From Balanoglossus misakiensis (lineage: Eukaryota > Hemichordata), in the NCBI GenBank assembly GCA_040954595.2, contig CM082583.2, forward strand, positions 1,364,001 to 1,428,000: a stretch of DNA of 64,000 nucleotides, read 5' to 3'. A program made the translations under genes and the position numbers. The notes below the pieces were generated by a model. It made no database searches, had not been told where the DNA came from, and was given only the letters and a program-made list of their open reading frames with translations. Shown piece after piece: positions 34,360 to 46,800 of this stretch. The stretch's first letter is position 1; the number at the start of each line of letters is the position of its first letter.

Positions 34360-35840
34360 CTACGGCCTGGTTTAGCTGAAGCCCCGGCAATTTAGAGCGG
34401 AAACACGCGTACAGAGACCACGTTGATCAAGTCTGATCTCCTACGGCTTGGCTCGACTAAAACCCCGGCACACTATGACAGACACTAGCGTTCGTTAGCA
34501 ACGTTGATCAAGTCAGATTTCCTACGGCATGGCTTGGCTAAAGCCCTGGCACTCTAGAGCAGAAACACGCGTACAGAGACCACGTTGATCTACTCACATT
34601 TCCTTCGGCCTGGCACGGCTGATGCCCTGGCACTATATATAGGACACAGACTGGCGTAAGTTAACAACGGTAATCACGTCGGGTTTCCTACGGCCTGGCT
34701 CAGCTGACGCCCCGGCACTCTAGAGCAGAAACAGGCGTACATTGACCACGTTGATCAAGTCAGATTTCCTATGGCGTGACTCGGCTGGTGCACCGGCTCT
34801 ATATGACACAGACTGGCGTAAATTATCAACGGTTATTCCGTCGGATTTCCTACGGCCTGGTTTAGCTGAAGCCCCGGCAATTTAGAGCGGAAACACGCGT
34901 ACAGAGACCACGTTGATCAAGTCTGATCTCCTACGGCTTGGCTCGACTAAAACCCCGGCACACTATGACAGACACTAGCGTTCGTTAGCAACGTTGATCA
35001 AGTCAGATTTCCTACGGCATGGCTTGGCTAAAGCCCTGGCACTCTAGAGCAGAAACACGCGTACAGAGACCACGTTGATCTACTCACATTTCCTTCGGCC
35101 TGGCACGGCTGATGCCCCGGCACTATATATAGGACACAGACTGGCGTAAGTTAACAACAGTAATCACGTCGGGTTTCCTACGGCCTGGCTCAGCTGAAGC
35201 CCCGGCACTCTAGAGCAGAAACAGGCGTACATTGACCACGTTGATCAAGTCAGATTTCCTATGGCGTGACTCGGCTGGTGCACCGGCTCTATATGACACA
35301 GACTGGCGTAAGTTATCAACGGTTATTCCGTCGGATTTCCTACGGCCTGGTTTAGCTGAAGCCCCGGCAATTTAGAGCGGAAACACGCGTACAGAGACCA
35401 CGTTGATCAAGTCTGATCTCCTACGGCTTGGCTCGACTAAAACCCCGGCACACTATGACAGACACTAGCGTTCGTTAGCAACGTTGATCAAGTCAGATTT
35501 CCTACGGCATGGCTTGGCTAAAGCCCTGGCACTCTAGAGCAGAAACACGCGTACAGAGACCACGTTGATCTACTCACATTTCCTTCGGCCTGGCACGGCT
35601 GATGCCCCGGCACTATATATAGGACACAGACTGGCGTAAGTTAACAACGGTAATCACGTCGGGTTTCCTACGGCCTGGCTCAGCTGAAGCCCCGGCACTC
35701 TAGAGCAGAAACAGGCGTACATTGACCACGTTCATCAAGTCAGATTTCCTACGGCGTGACTCGGCTTGTGCACCGGCTGTACATGACACAGACTAGCGTA
35801 AGTTATCAACACTGATTACGTCGAATTTCCTACGGCCTGG
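34360..35840. repeat. Local triplication of a 490-bp block of satellite monomers
   Basis: A block of six 81-bp monomers is repeated three times at 490-bp spacing. Each copy is marked by the rare variant GCCCCGGCAATTTAGAGCGG (at 34381, 34871 and 35361) where other units read GGCACTTTAG. The copies also share TTCCTATGGCGTGACTC. This explains most of the extra length of the 3266-bp unit. Confidence 0.9.
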
Positions 35841-38114
35841 TTTAGCTGAAGCCCCGGCACTTTAGAGCGGAAACACGCGTTCATTGACCACGATGATCAA
35901 GTCAGATCTCCTACGGCCTGGCTCGACTAAAACCCCGGCACACCATGACAGACACTAGCGTTCGTTTGCAACGGTGATCAAGTCAGATTTTCTACGGCAT
36001 GGCTTGGATAAAGCCCCGGCACTCTAGAGCAGAAACACGCGTACAGAGACCACGTTGATCAAGTCTGATCTCCTACGGCTTGGCTCGACTAAAATCCCGG
36101 CACACTATGACAGACACTAGCGTTCGTTAGCAACGTTGATCAAGTCAGATTTCCTACGGCCTGGTTTAGCTGAAGCCCCGGCACTTTAGAGCGGAAACAC
36201 GCGTACATTGACCACGATGATCAAGTCAGATCTCCTTCGGCCTGGCTCTGCAAAAGACCCGACACTCTAGTACAAAGACGTTGGCTAAGTCGGGCAAACC
36301 GAAGAGGGAAAGTCACAGCGGGTCAACACTCGACATTTGTTCGAGTAGGACTGCATTATTGCCTGTCAATTTATAGAGAAAGCCCGAATTTAACCAGGGC
36401 GTTTCAAACACCGACGTTAGTTGGGGGAACGGCCTGCAGTACTGCCGGGTAAGCTGACATCGGCGTACCGCATATAATGTAGGGGGGGGGGGAAAGAACG
36501 GTTCAATACTACATTTATTAGATATCAGCTAATTTTGGACAATCATCTAAAATCTAAATCATTTTTTCATATTTGGATATCTGATGATGTATGAAATTTC
36601 CATTATATGTAAAAATGGTGCTGATTATAAAAAATGCACTCTGAATGAGCTGATTTAATACAAAATTGCGTTGTATTCGTTTTTGCACCAAAAAGGTCAT
36701 TTTTAGGCAAAACATTCTTTATTTTTTTAATTCGGTGACCTGATCATATATAAACAATTGCTTGTATGTTAAAAGTTTTTATGACTTTTAAAAGCAGTGA
36801 CACTGGCGGCATTCAACACGAAAATAACAATTTTAGCCACAATTTGGTCAAAATGGTAATTTTTTGAAAATTACAAAAAATACCTGTTTTCTACATTTTC
36901 GGAAATCTGATGGAGTATAGAATGTTCTTCGTATGTATATATCGATACAAATTCCAAAAAGACAGTCTAATATGGCTCACTGCAGACAAAATTGCGTTTT
37001 ACCAAATTTTCCTTGAAAATGTCATTTTTAGAAAAATAAATAAAAAAACCTTTGTTCTTCGAATTTGGTGCCCTGTTCATATATGACATGTTGATTGTAT
37101 GTTAAAACTTTCGACCACTCCAAAATTGCAGAGATATTGACGGAATTCAAGAAAAAATAGCCATTTTGGCCATATTTTGACAAAAATGGTAAATTTTTAA
37201 AAAATCATAAAAAATAAACTCTTTTCTTCATTTTCGGAAATATTATGGAGCATGAAGTGTCGTTCTCTTGTAAAAAGTGCTGCAAATTCCAGAAAAGGCG
37301 GTATAATTTGAATCACCCAAGACAAAATTACCATTTTCGACTTTTTTTCGAAAAATTGTCTTTTTTACAAAATAAATAAGAATAAATTCTTTTCTTAGTT
37401 TCAAACGGGTAGAGATACTTTCCACACGGGTTTTCTAACATTGAATTCGCGTTCATCAACTCAGATTTCCTACAGCATAAGTCGGCTAAAATCCTGACAC
37501 TCTAGAGCAGAAACAGTTGCACACTGGTAACGTTGAACAAGTCGATTTTTCTACGGCCTGGCTCGGCTAAATCTCCGTCACAATATGACAGACACTAGCG
37601 TACGTTAGCAACGGTGATCAAGTCAGATTTTCTACGGCATGGCTTGGCTAAAGCCCTGGCAGTCTAGAGCAGAAACACGCGTACAGAGACCACGTTGATC
37701 AAGTCTGATCTCCTACGGCTTGGCTCGACTAAAATCCCGGCACACTATGACAGACACTAGCGTTCGTTAGCAACGTTGATCAAGTCAGATTTCCTACGGC
37801 CTGGTTTAGCTGAAGCCCCGGCACTTTAGAGCGGAAACACGCGTACATTGACCACGATGATCAAGTCAGATCTCCTACGGCCTGGCTCGACTAAAACCCC
37901 GGCACACCATGACAGACACTAGCGTTCGTTAGCAACGGTGATCAAGTCGGATTTCCTTCGGCCTGGCTCTGCAAAAGACCCGACACTCTAGTACAAAGAC
38001 GTTGGCTAAGTCGGGCAAACCGAAGAGGGAAAGTCACAGCGGGTCAACACTCGACATTTGTTCGGGTAGGACTGCATTATTGCCTGTCAATTTATAGAGA
38101 AAGCCCGAATTTAA

Positions 38115-38910
38115 GATGGGTCCCTGGGATCTTTTTGCTCGTTGCTATGGGCCTTTGCAGGACATTACACCCCGATTTGGACTAAGCCGTTTTCAGAGTC
38201 TAACAAGGGGCTGGTTACTAGTTGAAAATCTGCACGATTGTGAGCGCGCGCCCCCTGACGCCATTGATATGCAAATTAGCTAGGTCAAATTTCAAAAGCC
38301 TAAGGCTTTTTATTCCGTGACCTCAAAAACGAACTTGAGACGTATTCATTAGTTGCTTGAACCAGGGAAGATCGTGACGGATTTTGTTTTCGAATATTAT
38401 CGTTGTATCCTACGATTTCAGCATACCCGTACCACACCTGAAAAAGTCATCGATTTTGGGTGCTTTTGGACGCACTCTTCCACCGGTATCGCTTCTTAGC
38501 ACGACGAAAACCGAAAAAAACGATCCGTCACACTGTGCGGAAGTGCGTTCTCAACAAGCAGGTCAAATTTGACTGGCGTACGTGGCCTATGAAAAAAGCC
38601 TTAGGGATTTTCGTGAACGGTACAAAATCTCTGTGTACAAAACATTGGATTTTAAGAGTTCGATCCAGTTACTGTGGTTACAGGACGCGCACGCTATCGC
38701 TGACCGCTGCTTTGCCGTATTAGCGTGGCGGCCTATGGCCGGGCGGTAGCTGCCGTAAACATACTCGGACAGGGGGTGTGCACACAATCGTGTGTATTTT
38801 TAACTAGATACAAGCCCCTTGTCGGACGTTCATAACGGTTTCGATCAAAATTGAGTGTAGTGTCCTATAAAGGCCCATAGCAACGGGCAAAAAGATCCCA
38901 GGGACACATC
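38115..38910. mobile_element. 796-bp TTAA-flanked element, copy 2
   Basis: Same element, same length and same target position within the satellite tail as copy 1, flanked by TTAA at 38111-38114 and 38911-38914. Only a few substitutions separate the two copies. The flanking satellite shares private variants with copy 1's flank (for example the CAAAATTTCGTTTTATTCG and GGCATTTAACACG forms). It was therefore copied with its host satellite unit, 17,923 bp away, rather than inserted twice. Confidence 0.92.
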
Positions 38911-39810
38911 TTAACCAGGGCGTTTCAAACACCGACGTTAGTTGGGGGCACGGCCTGCAGTACTGCCGGGTAAGCTGACATCGGCGTACCGCATATAATG
39001 TATGGGGGGGGGGGGAGGGAGAAACAGAACAGTTCAATACTACATTTATTATATATCAGCTAATTTTGGACAATCATCTAAATCATTTTTTCATATTTGG
39101 ATATCTGATGATGTATGAAATTTCCATTATATGTAAAAATGGTGCTGATTATAAAAAATGCACTCTGATTTAATACAAAATTTCGTTTTATTCGTTTTTG
39201 CACCAAAAAGGTCATTTTTAGGCAAAACATTCTTTATTTTATTAATTCGGTGACCTGATCATATATAAACAATTGCTTGTATGTTAAAAGTGTTTATGAC
39301 TTTTAAAAGCAGTGACACTGGCGGCATTTAACACGAAAATAACAATTTTAGCCACAATTTGGTCAAAATGGTAAATTTTTGAAAATTACAAAAAATACCT
39401 TTTTCTACATTTTCGGAAATCTGATGGAGTATAGAATGCTCTTCGTATGTAAATATCGATACAAATTCCACTGCAGACAAAATTGCATGTTATCAAATTT
39501 TGCTTGAAAATGTCATTTTTAGAAAAAAAAATAAAAAAACCTTTGTTCTTCGAATTTGGTGCCCTGATCATATATGACATGTTGATTGTATGTTAAAACT
39601 TTCGACCACTCCAAAAATGTAGAGATAGTGACGAAATTCAAGAAAAAATAGCCATTTTGGCCATATTTTGTCAAAAATGGTAAATATTAAAAAATCATCA
39701 AAAAATTAACTCTTTTCTTCATTTTCGGAAATATTATGGAGCATGAAGTGTCGTTCTCTTGTAAAAAGTGCTGCAAATTCCAGAAAAGGCGGTATAATTT
39801 GAATCACCCA

Positions 39811-42317
39811 CGCCACTCGCAGAAATGCCAAGCAGAGCGAAGTCGTATTACTTGGGGATCGGTAAGTTCTCTACGTGTACGTGTGTACATGACAGGGTAA
39901 TAACGCGAGACACTGTCATGTTGTGGCGAAAATATTTTAACTAAGTAGTTGTCATGTCGTATTTACTTGATATTGCACATAGGGAAAACAATAATATATG
40001 TTCGATGTACTAAATAACCATGTAAAATTGCACTTTTTATGTTCAAACAGAAGCCACAAGTGTATATACAAAGCCATTGTGACAAGGGATGACGACGAGT
40101 GCACCCAACGGCACGAAATGGGAGGTGTGAGGAGATTTTATCAATGGACAGATGATAATGGTGAGTTTTTTTACATATGTGATTTGTTTACTCTTATTTA
40201 CTTTTTCAAATTTGACGTAATCTAGAATGTGATCATACATACATGTACTCTATTAACAGGCGTAGAAATAAATGTGCATGCACATGACCGCAATGCATCC
40301 GTCATCAAATACATCAGGGAGCAGAGACCCGGCGTCATCAATTCCCTTGACACTTGGCATGGTGAGTATTTCGTTTATATGTCACGCCGCGAATAAGATA
40401 AACTTATAACCGCCTGGTCAAGCTGAATTCATTGGACAGTTTATGCATACCCGATAATAATCCATCTATATTTATTACATATAACAGTGTCGAAGGAGAT
40501 AGGAAAACAGGTGAAGAAATTAACTGGTGGACCCAAAAAGAACCACGGGAAGACGTGGCATACAGAACTGTCAGACAAAGGTATTGTACATTTACTTATG
40601 ATTCCCTCCATTCCATCACCAAAAAATAATACACATCGTCAATCGTTCTTCACCACATTAAATCGATGACTTTGCCTATATGTTATCATGTGACAACAAA
40701 TTTTTACAATGGCAACGATTGATCTAAAATTCTATACAGGGGCATCGATAAAAACTCACTTCTATTGGTGTATGAAGCATACCCGGGAATTCTTGGACGC
40801 TAGAGAGCAAACGGAGGAAAATGAAGCCGAAGCCATTCAGCTCTTGAGGACAAGTCTTCTAAACGTGATTGATCACTTTGGGGTTAGTACAGGCATTAAT
40901 TTCACCTTCACAGTAACAATTTGACGAGCGTTTTCTTTCTCTTTTCTAAGTCGTAACGCCAACTGTATATGTAAAATGTACATGAATCATATTTTACTAC
41001 AGGGAAACCATGCCCAGTGCCACGAGCAGTCTAGGTGCAAAAGGCCAGGATACAAGCCCACGCATACCCCCCATGAAAGCCCAGTTGCTATCACACTGCT
41101 CACAGATTTTATAAGGAACAGTGCACTTTTCAAGCAAGCAGCATCATACGTTCGGGTGAGTAACAGCGCCAGTATATAGTCATCATTTCATCATAGTAAT
41201 TTAAAATGGCATTCAGAATATATAAAAAACAAGCGAACCGAGAAAGAATTATTTCAGCAAAGGACCTAATTCGAAAACAATATTGTAAAGCAACAATAAA
41301 AATGCACATTTGTAATTAAAACAAAACGGAACAAAATAAAGGAGCATCCCAATAAACGATCAATAGTTCATCTTAATTTTATGTGATATTCTATTCTACA
41401 GTGTAAGGACACTCATTACGTGGAGTCTTACAACAACGTTTGCTTGCTGTACCAGGACAAGAGAGTTGTTTTCGGCAACAGGATGTTCACGATGAGAAGC
41501 AACCTTGCAACGTTAGACTGGGTAATTAAATTATACGTAGTATAAATAATGTGCGGTCTCGCCAAGTTCATTCGAAATTGTGGTTCGTATTTGAATGACC
41601 AAATTAACACAGGCAATTGTCAGTTGCTGTGTCTTTCTAAAATAATTTTTTGACATGCAGTTTATACTTTCAAACGGGTTATTTTTGCGATATTAAAGAG
41701 GCAACTGTTACTCTTAATTTTCACGTTTTTGAATTTAACTGCATCGTTAACATTTTACGCGACTTATTTTCACGTTTTTATTTTTGGCTCTCGCGTGTTT
41801 CGTGAAAATTTATTGCGAGCGAAAGTAACCAGTTTTACCATGTTTACAGTAGTTAGCCAGTTGATAAATCGATTGTTCAGAAACGTAAGTCTTTAAATTA
41901 ATTCCCTACATTTTGAAGGATAAAAAGGAATGTTTCCTAGACATTGATTTGGTTAAAAAAATATGTTGTTTCCTGAAATGGTATCAGTTGACAAGCATTT
42001 ATCGGCGAGTTTAGGATCGTACCGCACAATTTCAAGTATTGTCCTTCGTAATATACACCAGTTCATACATAGGAAACAGGCTTTTTTTGAAATACATACA
42101 CATACGATTTTATTCGTTCATCATTCATTCAATCACACTGATTTGTGTATTATTATAATTGCAGAATGAGAACGTTGATCGACCGGCAAGGTCTGTAACT
42201 CTCCGTCATGCGATGCGAGCCACAAGACGAAGGACCCCATGCCGGAACCTGGGAAATAAGACTTACCGGTGGAGAGCAGATATTTGGGAGAAATTAATGG
42301 ATTCAGTTGGATTTTAG
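39811..42317 (+). pseudogene. Truncated copy of a Kolobok-like DDE transposase gene
   Basis: Contains exons equivalent to the second half of exon 4 through the last exon of the gene at 58085-61865: 39811-39861, 40051-40160, 40260-40361, 40488-40580, 40740-40882, 41003-41155, 41402-41521 and 42165-42317 (stop). It begins in mid-exon directly after satellite sequence. It therefore lacks the upstream exons and the first conserved acidic motif (MSDARH), and has no promoter of its own. The remaining frames are open, with intact GT-AG sites and only a few differences from the fuller copy. It is unlikely to encode an active enzyme. Confidence 0.8.
41664..41842. mobile_element. Diverged MITE of the TACTGTAAAAC family
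   Basis: Lies in the last intron of the truncated transposase. It shares GGCTCTCGCG and TTGCGAGCGAAAGTAACCAG with copies at 44694-44906 and 52200-52395. The ends are decayed. The duplicate gene carries the same insertion at about 61212-61390. Confidence 0.55.
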
Positions 42318-43704
42318 AATCGATTATATGTATATATGTACAAATAAAACACTAATAATAATTGTATGTATATGCTGTTGTATAATGTTTTCTTTTGTAA
42401 GAGATAAAATCAATTATCTGAATCGTAAAATACATATAGGCTCTTAGTACAGCTTCGAAGAAACGAAACAATAGGAGTGTTCCTTCACTGACTTTCACCA
42501 CGGTTGACAATCATATAAACGTGGTAAATTATGATTCCACTTTCAGAAAACATAGTCACTCTACTTCTTCAACATGTACTAGTAATATCTATGAAAAACA
42601 TAACCTGATACTGTACAGTCTCGCTAAAGCTAACTTTTCGAATGTTCGTGGATAGTCCTACGTATGGCGAGAGTGTCCGAGTAGCGACCACAGCGCACGC
42701 CATGCCAGTAGGACTTCGACTAATGACTCTCGGTTGCTGATCGTGAGATCATTCGTTGAACTTCAAGGCGCAAACTCGCATCACACTGTCGAAGACACGA
42801 GAAGGGCAACGATTACGGGAAATTGATTTACATCATTTTAGAAAAAATGGTTTTTAGTTTCCGCGAACCATTGCTGACCTGACTAGGGAGTATCGAAATC
42901 AGTCACGTGTTTGAGTGCAATCGTGACCGGGTACCTATCGAGCAATCTAACACACACCGACTCACATTTGGTCCATTGTTCTGTCATTACAATCTCATTC
43001 GACAATTCGCACGGAGGACCGTGGACAACGATTCTGCTAGCCTATTTATTAGTCTGTGGAAAATTTAAAATCCGCCAATACTTCAAGTTTTACTCTGTCA
43101 CTGGATTTTACAGCTCGTCAAACCGATGTCTGGCCAGGCTGCAGTTTATTGCAATCGCTTAGGAGGACTTCACCGACAACCCGCGAGAAAAGAACGTCGA
43201 TTGCGCACTGCTGATCGCACTTCGTCGCTGAACAGTCGACTGCTAAAAACTAACCGTCGCTCACGTTCCAAGACTTTCAGAGAAGTATTGCGATAAGCCC
43301 ACCTAGTCAAACAGATTACGCAGATAAACTACCAGCGCTCCCGACCGTTAGTTATACAGTCGTTAGGGACGACGACCACCCCCAATCACTCCCAAATAAA
43401 CAACTATACAAACACACGTTAATCCGAACCCCAGGACTTTCCGCACCGGCCTTTAACATATTTTGATGCCATGAAACCATTTTGTGGACAGGACAATTTA
43501 TGTGGCCAAGAATTGATTTTCTGAATATCACAAGGTTGATAGAGAATTCATTGTAATTTGTTGTCCTGTTTAAGTAGTGGGGTTATTGTAAAAAAAATCA
43601 CCATTCGCTATCTTGTACTTTGAGTGATGTCATCTCGACATTGATACATTATGGCTATTGAGAGGTGTGTTTTATGCAGGCAAGTGTATATCTTGATGTA
43701 AAAT

Positions 43705-43771
43705 AAAATTTCCCTCAAGGGAGGAAGGCCGTATATAAAACTGACGGCCTTCCTCCCTTGAGGGAAATTTT
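43705..43771. repeat. Perfect 28-nt hairpin at a duplication breakpoint
   Basis: Arms 43705-43732 and 43744-43771 are perfectly complementary (arm core TTCCCTCAAGGGAGGAAGG), with an 11-nt loop. It starts 5 bp after the point where duplicate copy A stops matching copy B. Confidence 0.93.
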
Positions 43772-43888
43772 TATTTTTAAATTTGCGTCCCCCCACCAGT
43801 TTTTAAAGAAGGGTCTGACCAGAAACATTTCCTTTTTTGGCCTAATAAGCAGACAACCACATGAAGATCAATCATGATGTGAACTTAC

Positions 43889-46800
43889 CAATACATGATG
43901 GTATTGCATCATTCCACTGTAAATCTGATTGACAAGTCAGGTAATCAGCACCATTTAATTCATAGCCAGCATCGCAATAGAATGTGATGTTGCTGCCCAT
44001 ATAATATGGTCCACTATCTGGGACAGCTTGTAAATGTTGGTCTGTTATGAGTATGTCACTGCAGTTTAATCCTGCAAGTAAAAAAAAATAAAACATCTTT
44101 ATGGATTATGTGGATTCAGACTTGGTTATGGTATACCGCTATGTATCAGGTACCTGTATTGTGAAACAACTTTAACCTTTTCACCCCAAGTTCCCACTAT
44201 AAAAGTCCAGATACCATAGACTCCTTTTCTTCTATTATCGACTGAATTCATGGCTCTGTATTTCAAAAACAAGCACGGTGACCCGTATATTTCATTACTG
44301 ATTTTCATTATACATACAAAGGCGAATCCAAAAATCAACAATTAAAAGAAATGACCATACTTTCAATTTTAGTGAACGTACATGTCCTTAAATGACTTAC
44401 GTTGACAGTATCCTGGATCTCCAATCCAAGATCCATCTTCACCACATGTAGAGACAGTGTAGCCAGTCAGACTGTAGCCAGATGGACATGAGTAGGCAAT
44501 GGTTGTTCCAAAAACCAATGAATCACCATTAACAATTTCATAAGATAAGTAGTTGTCTACATTCGGTGGTGGACACTCACGAGCTGTTTGGGTAAGATGA
44601 ACAGATAACATCACAAGCGTGTTACTACTAGGAAAAAAGTTTAAAGGGACATTACATGTAGCTACAGTAACTTGTAATTGGCTTTATTTTAAGTACTGCA
44701 AAATGGGCTATTTTCGCGAGCAAAACATTTCTGCGAAATACGCGAGAGCCAAAGAACATGAAAATAAAAAGTCGCGTAAAATGTTTTTTCAGAGATAACA
44801 ATGCAGTTAGTGATATATGAAAATGCGAAAATTAATCCTCGCATAACAGTTGCCTCTTTCGATATTGCGAAAATTTCCTGTTGCGAAAATAACCTGTTTT
44901 AGAGTATTTTTTGTTCTCTGTACCAAATGCAATGTTTTGTTCTACTCCAAACAGTAGGCCAATATACCCTGTAAAATCCGTCTCCTACGTGTGCACTACA
45001 ATGACAGTTTAATTGTTTTCAAAAATATCAACTTACGCTCGCATTGGGGCACAAGCGGACCCCAGACACCATCTGCTTGGCATTCCAATGAAGTCACATT
45101 ATTTATAAACTGATGGCCCTCAATGCATTGATAATAAGCAATTCCACCATACACTGTACTGGTAACATTGGTAAGAATTCCACTGCTGCACTCAGGGGGT
45201 CCACCACATGTTATTCCTAAAAAATAAACAACAAATTAGTGTCATTCAAGTTGTTACTAACAATAGATTCAAGGGACAAATTAAGTCTATCTCGCTCCCC
45301 CTTTTTCATTAATCATCTTTGATACAAGACACCATGGTATAGTGAAACAACATTCAACCACACACAAATTCCATCCCATTTATAGACACAAGAGTGAAAA
45401 ACTCGCCAAAATGAATAATCGGTCTCTACCATTTACTCATTTTGGCGAGATTTTTACTCTCATTACTCAACAGTATGGAAGTTGTGTGTGGTCGAACGTT
45501 GATTCACTATACATGTATACCCACATGTAGAATAACATAAACGGTGTCTTGTATCAAACATAATTCATGGAAAAGGGCAGCGAGTGAGACTTTGTCCCTT
45601 TAAATGTTCATAAAATAAACAAATATAAGTTAGATTGAATCATATCTTCACATTAATAATTCCCATCACAGAAATTTTATAGCTACAAACAACATGACAC
45701 CAGTACGAGAAGTCATTAATTCCTACATGAGTTACAGTTCACATTGAGACGACTTTAGTTTTCTCCTAAACTTGACTGAACTGTGGAACAGGAAATGTAG
45801 GCTTGTTTACGCACTGGAAATCAACAGGCAATGGGTTTCTAAAAATGTTTTTTTTTCTCCTGAAAGAGTGACCTCAAAGCTACCAAATTATGTAGAAATT
45901 AGCTGGACCCCTTCTACTGGATTCGGTCCTACCAATTCTTTACTATCAATCACGTGATCTGGCCATGTGACCCACGGTGTTGTCATTTCCAGATGACGGG
46001 CAAACAATATTTCGGCATCCAGTAAAAGTTTTTCCGAGTATGTTTTTACTTTAGAACTACCAGACACGTAACATGTATCAGGTATGGTGCCTCATCAGCC
46101 TCATGGCGTTTCATCTGCACTGTCTTTGTCTGCACCAAGTTGTTGATGTTGCCCGTCATCTGGAAATTTGAATGCCAACGGAACTGCGTCTGACGTTATT
46201 TGATATCGAAGAATAGTGCACTATTGCCTTACTTTGACATGCTGGTAACTTGAGAGGATCCTCTTCATTCCAGTTTCCACCAAAGAGACAAGTGAGAGAA
46301 GAGACAGTACCAGACACTTTCTGATAACCATCCAAGCATTGGAATGAGACAGTGACATCATAGCTTCTATCATCTGTACTGGTCACCACGCCCTCACCAA
46401 TCACAATTTCGGGGCAGTCTGTCAGAACAAGGATCACAATGATAAGAATGCATGCAGACAAATACTTTGACTCATAAATGTGAGGGGTCGTCGTGCCGCA
46501 TTTGTATGTTTATTATCCAGTGTTTCCTCTGGGTTTCAAAATCTTCTAGCAATTTGGCTAAAAGACATGAAAATTTACTAGCCAAACTTGACTTTGCATT
46601 AGCCAAACCAATCCTGCCGCAACAGCTGATTCGGAGGGGGGGGGGTGTCACAAAATGAAAAGAATCAGGGCTTCAAATTAAGCTTTGACTGATTGCCTTG
46701 GGCAACTAAAAAATGATGCACTGTATGTTTAACTTATGTTGGTGGTTCTTGATGACAAGTTCACAAGTATTTTGTAAGGAGACTTAAGGTGTTTGCCTGC

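Larger units (their letters stand above)
30797..39810. repeat. Composite satellite array, block 2b
   Basis: Continuation of block 2a after the 8.1-kb insertion, in phase. G-runs lie at 31256, 33216, 36482 and 39004. The unit ending at 33216 is short (1960 bp). The next is long (3266 bp) because of a local triplication. The next is 2522 bp including the second TTAA element. The array stops at 39810 in the AT-rich part (GAATCACCCA) and is fused there to an exon of a DDE transposase gene. Confidence 0.95.
39811..43700. repeat. Direct duplication, copy A (pairs with 59359-63166)
   Basis: Near-identical to 59359-63166 across exons, introns and 3' flank (offset 19,548 bp at the start, 19,466 bp at the end). 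The copies share about 3.8 kb and differ by scattered substitutions. An 82-bp segment (about 43068-43149) is missing from the other copy, with TTTA at both edges. No terminal repeats or target duplication bound the block, so it looks like a segmental duplication and not a transposition. Confidence 0.92.

Noticed and set aside
46418-46461. Hydrophobic N-terminus (ILIIVILVL) before a CCP domain, looking like a signal peptide
   Set aside because: It is the pyrimidine-rich intron tail; a good AG acceptor lies immediately before the CCP domain.
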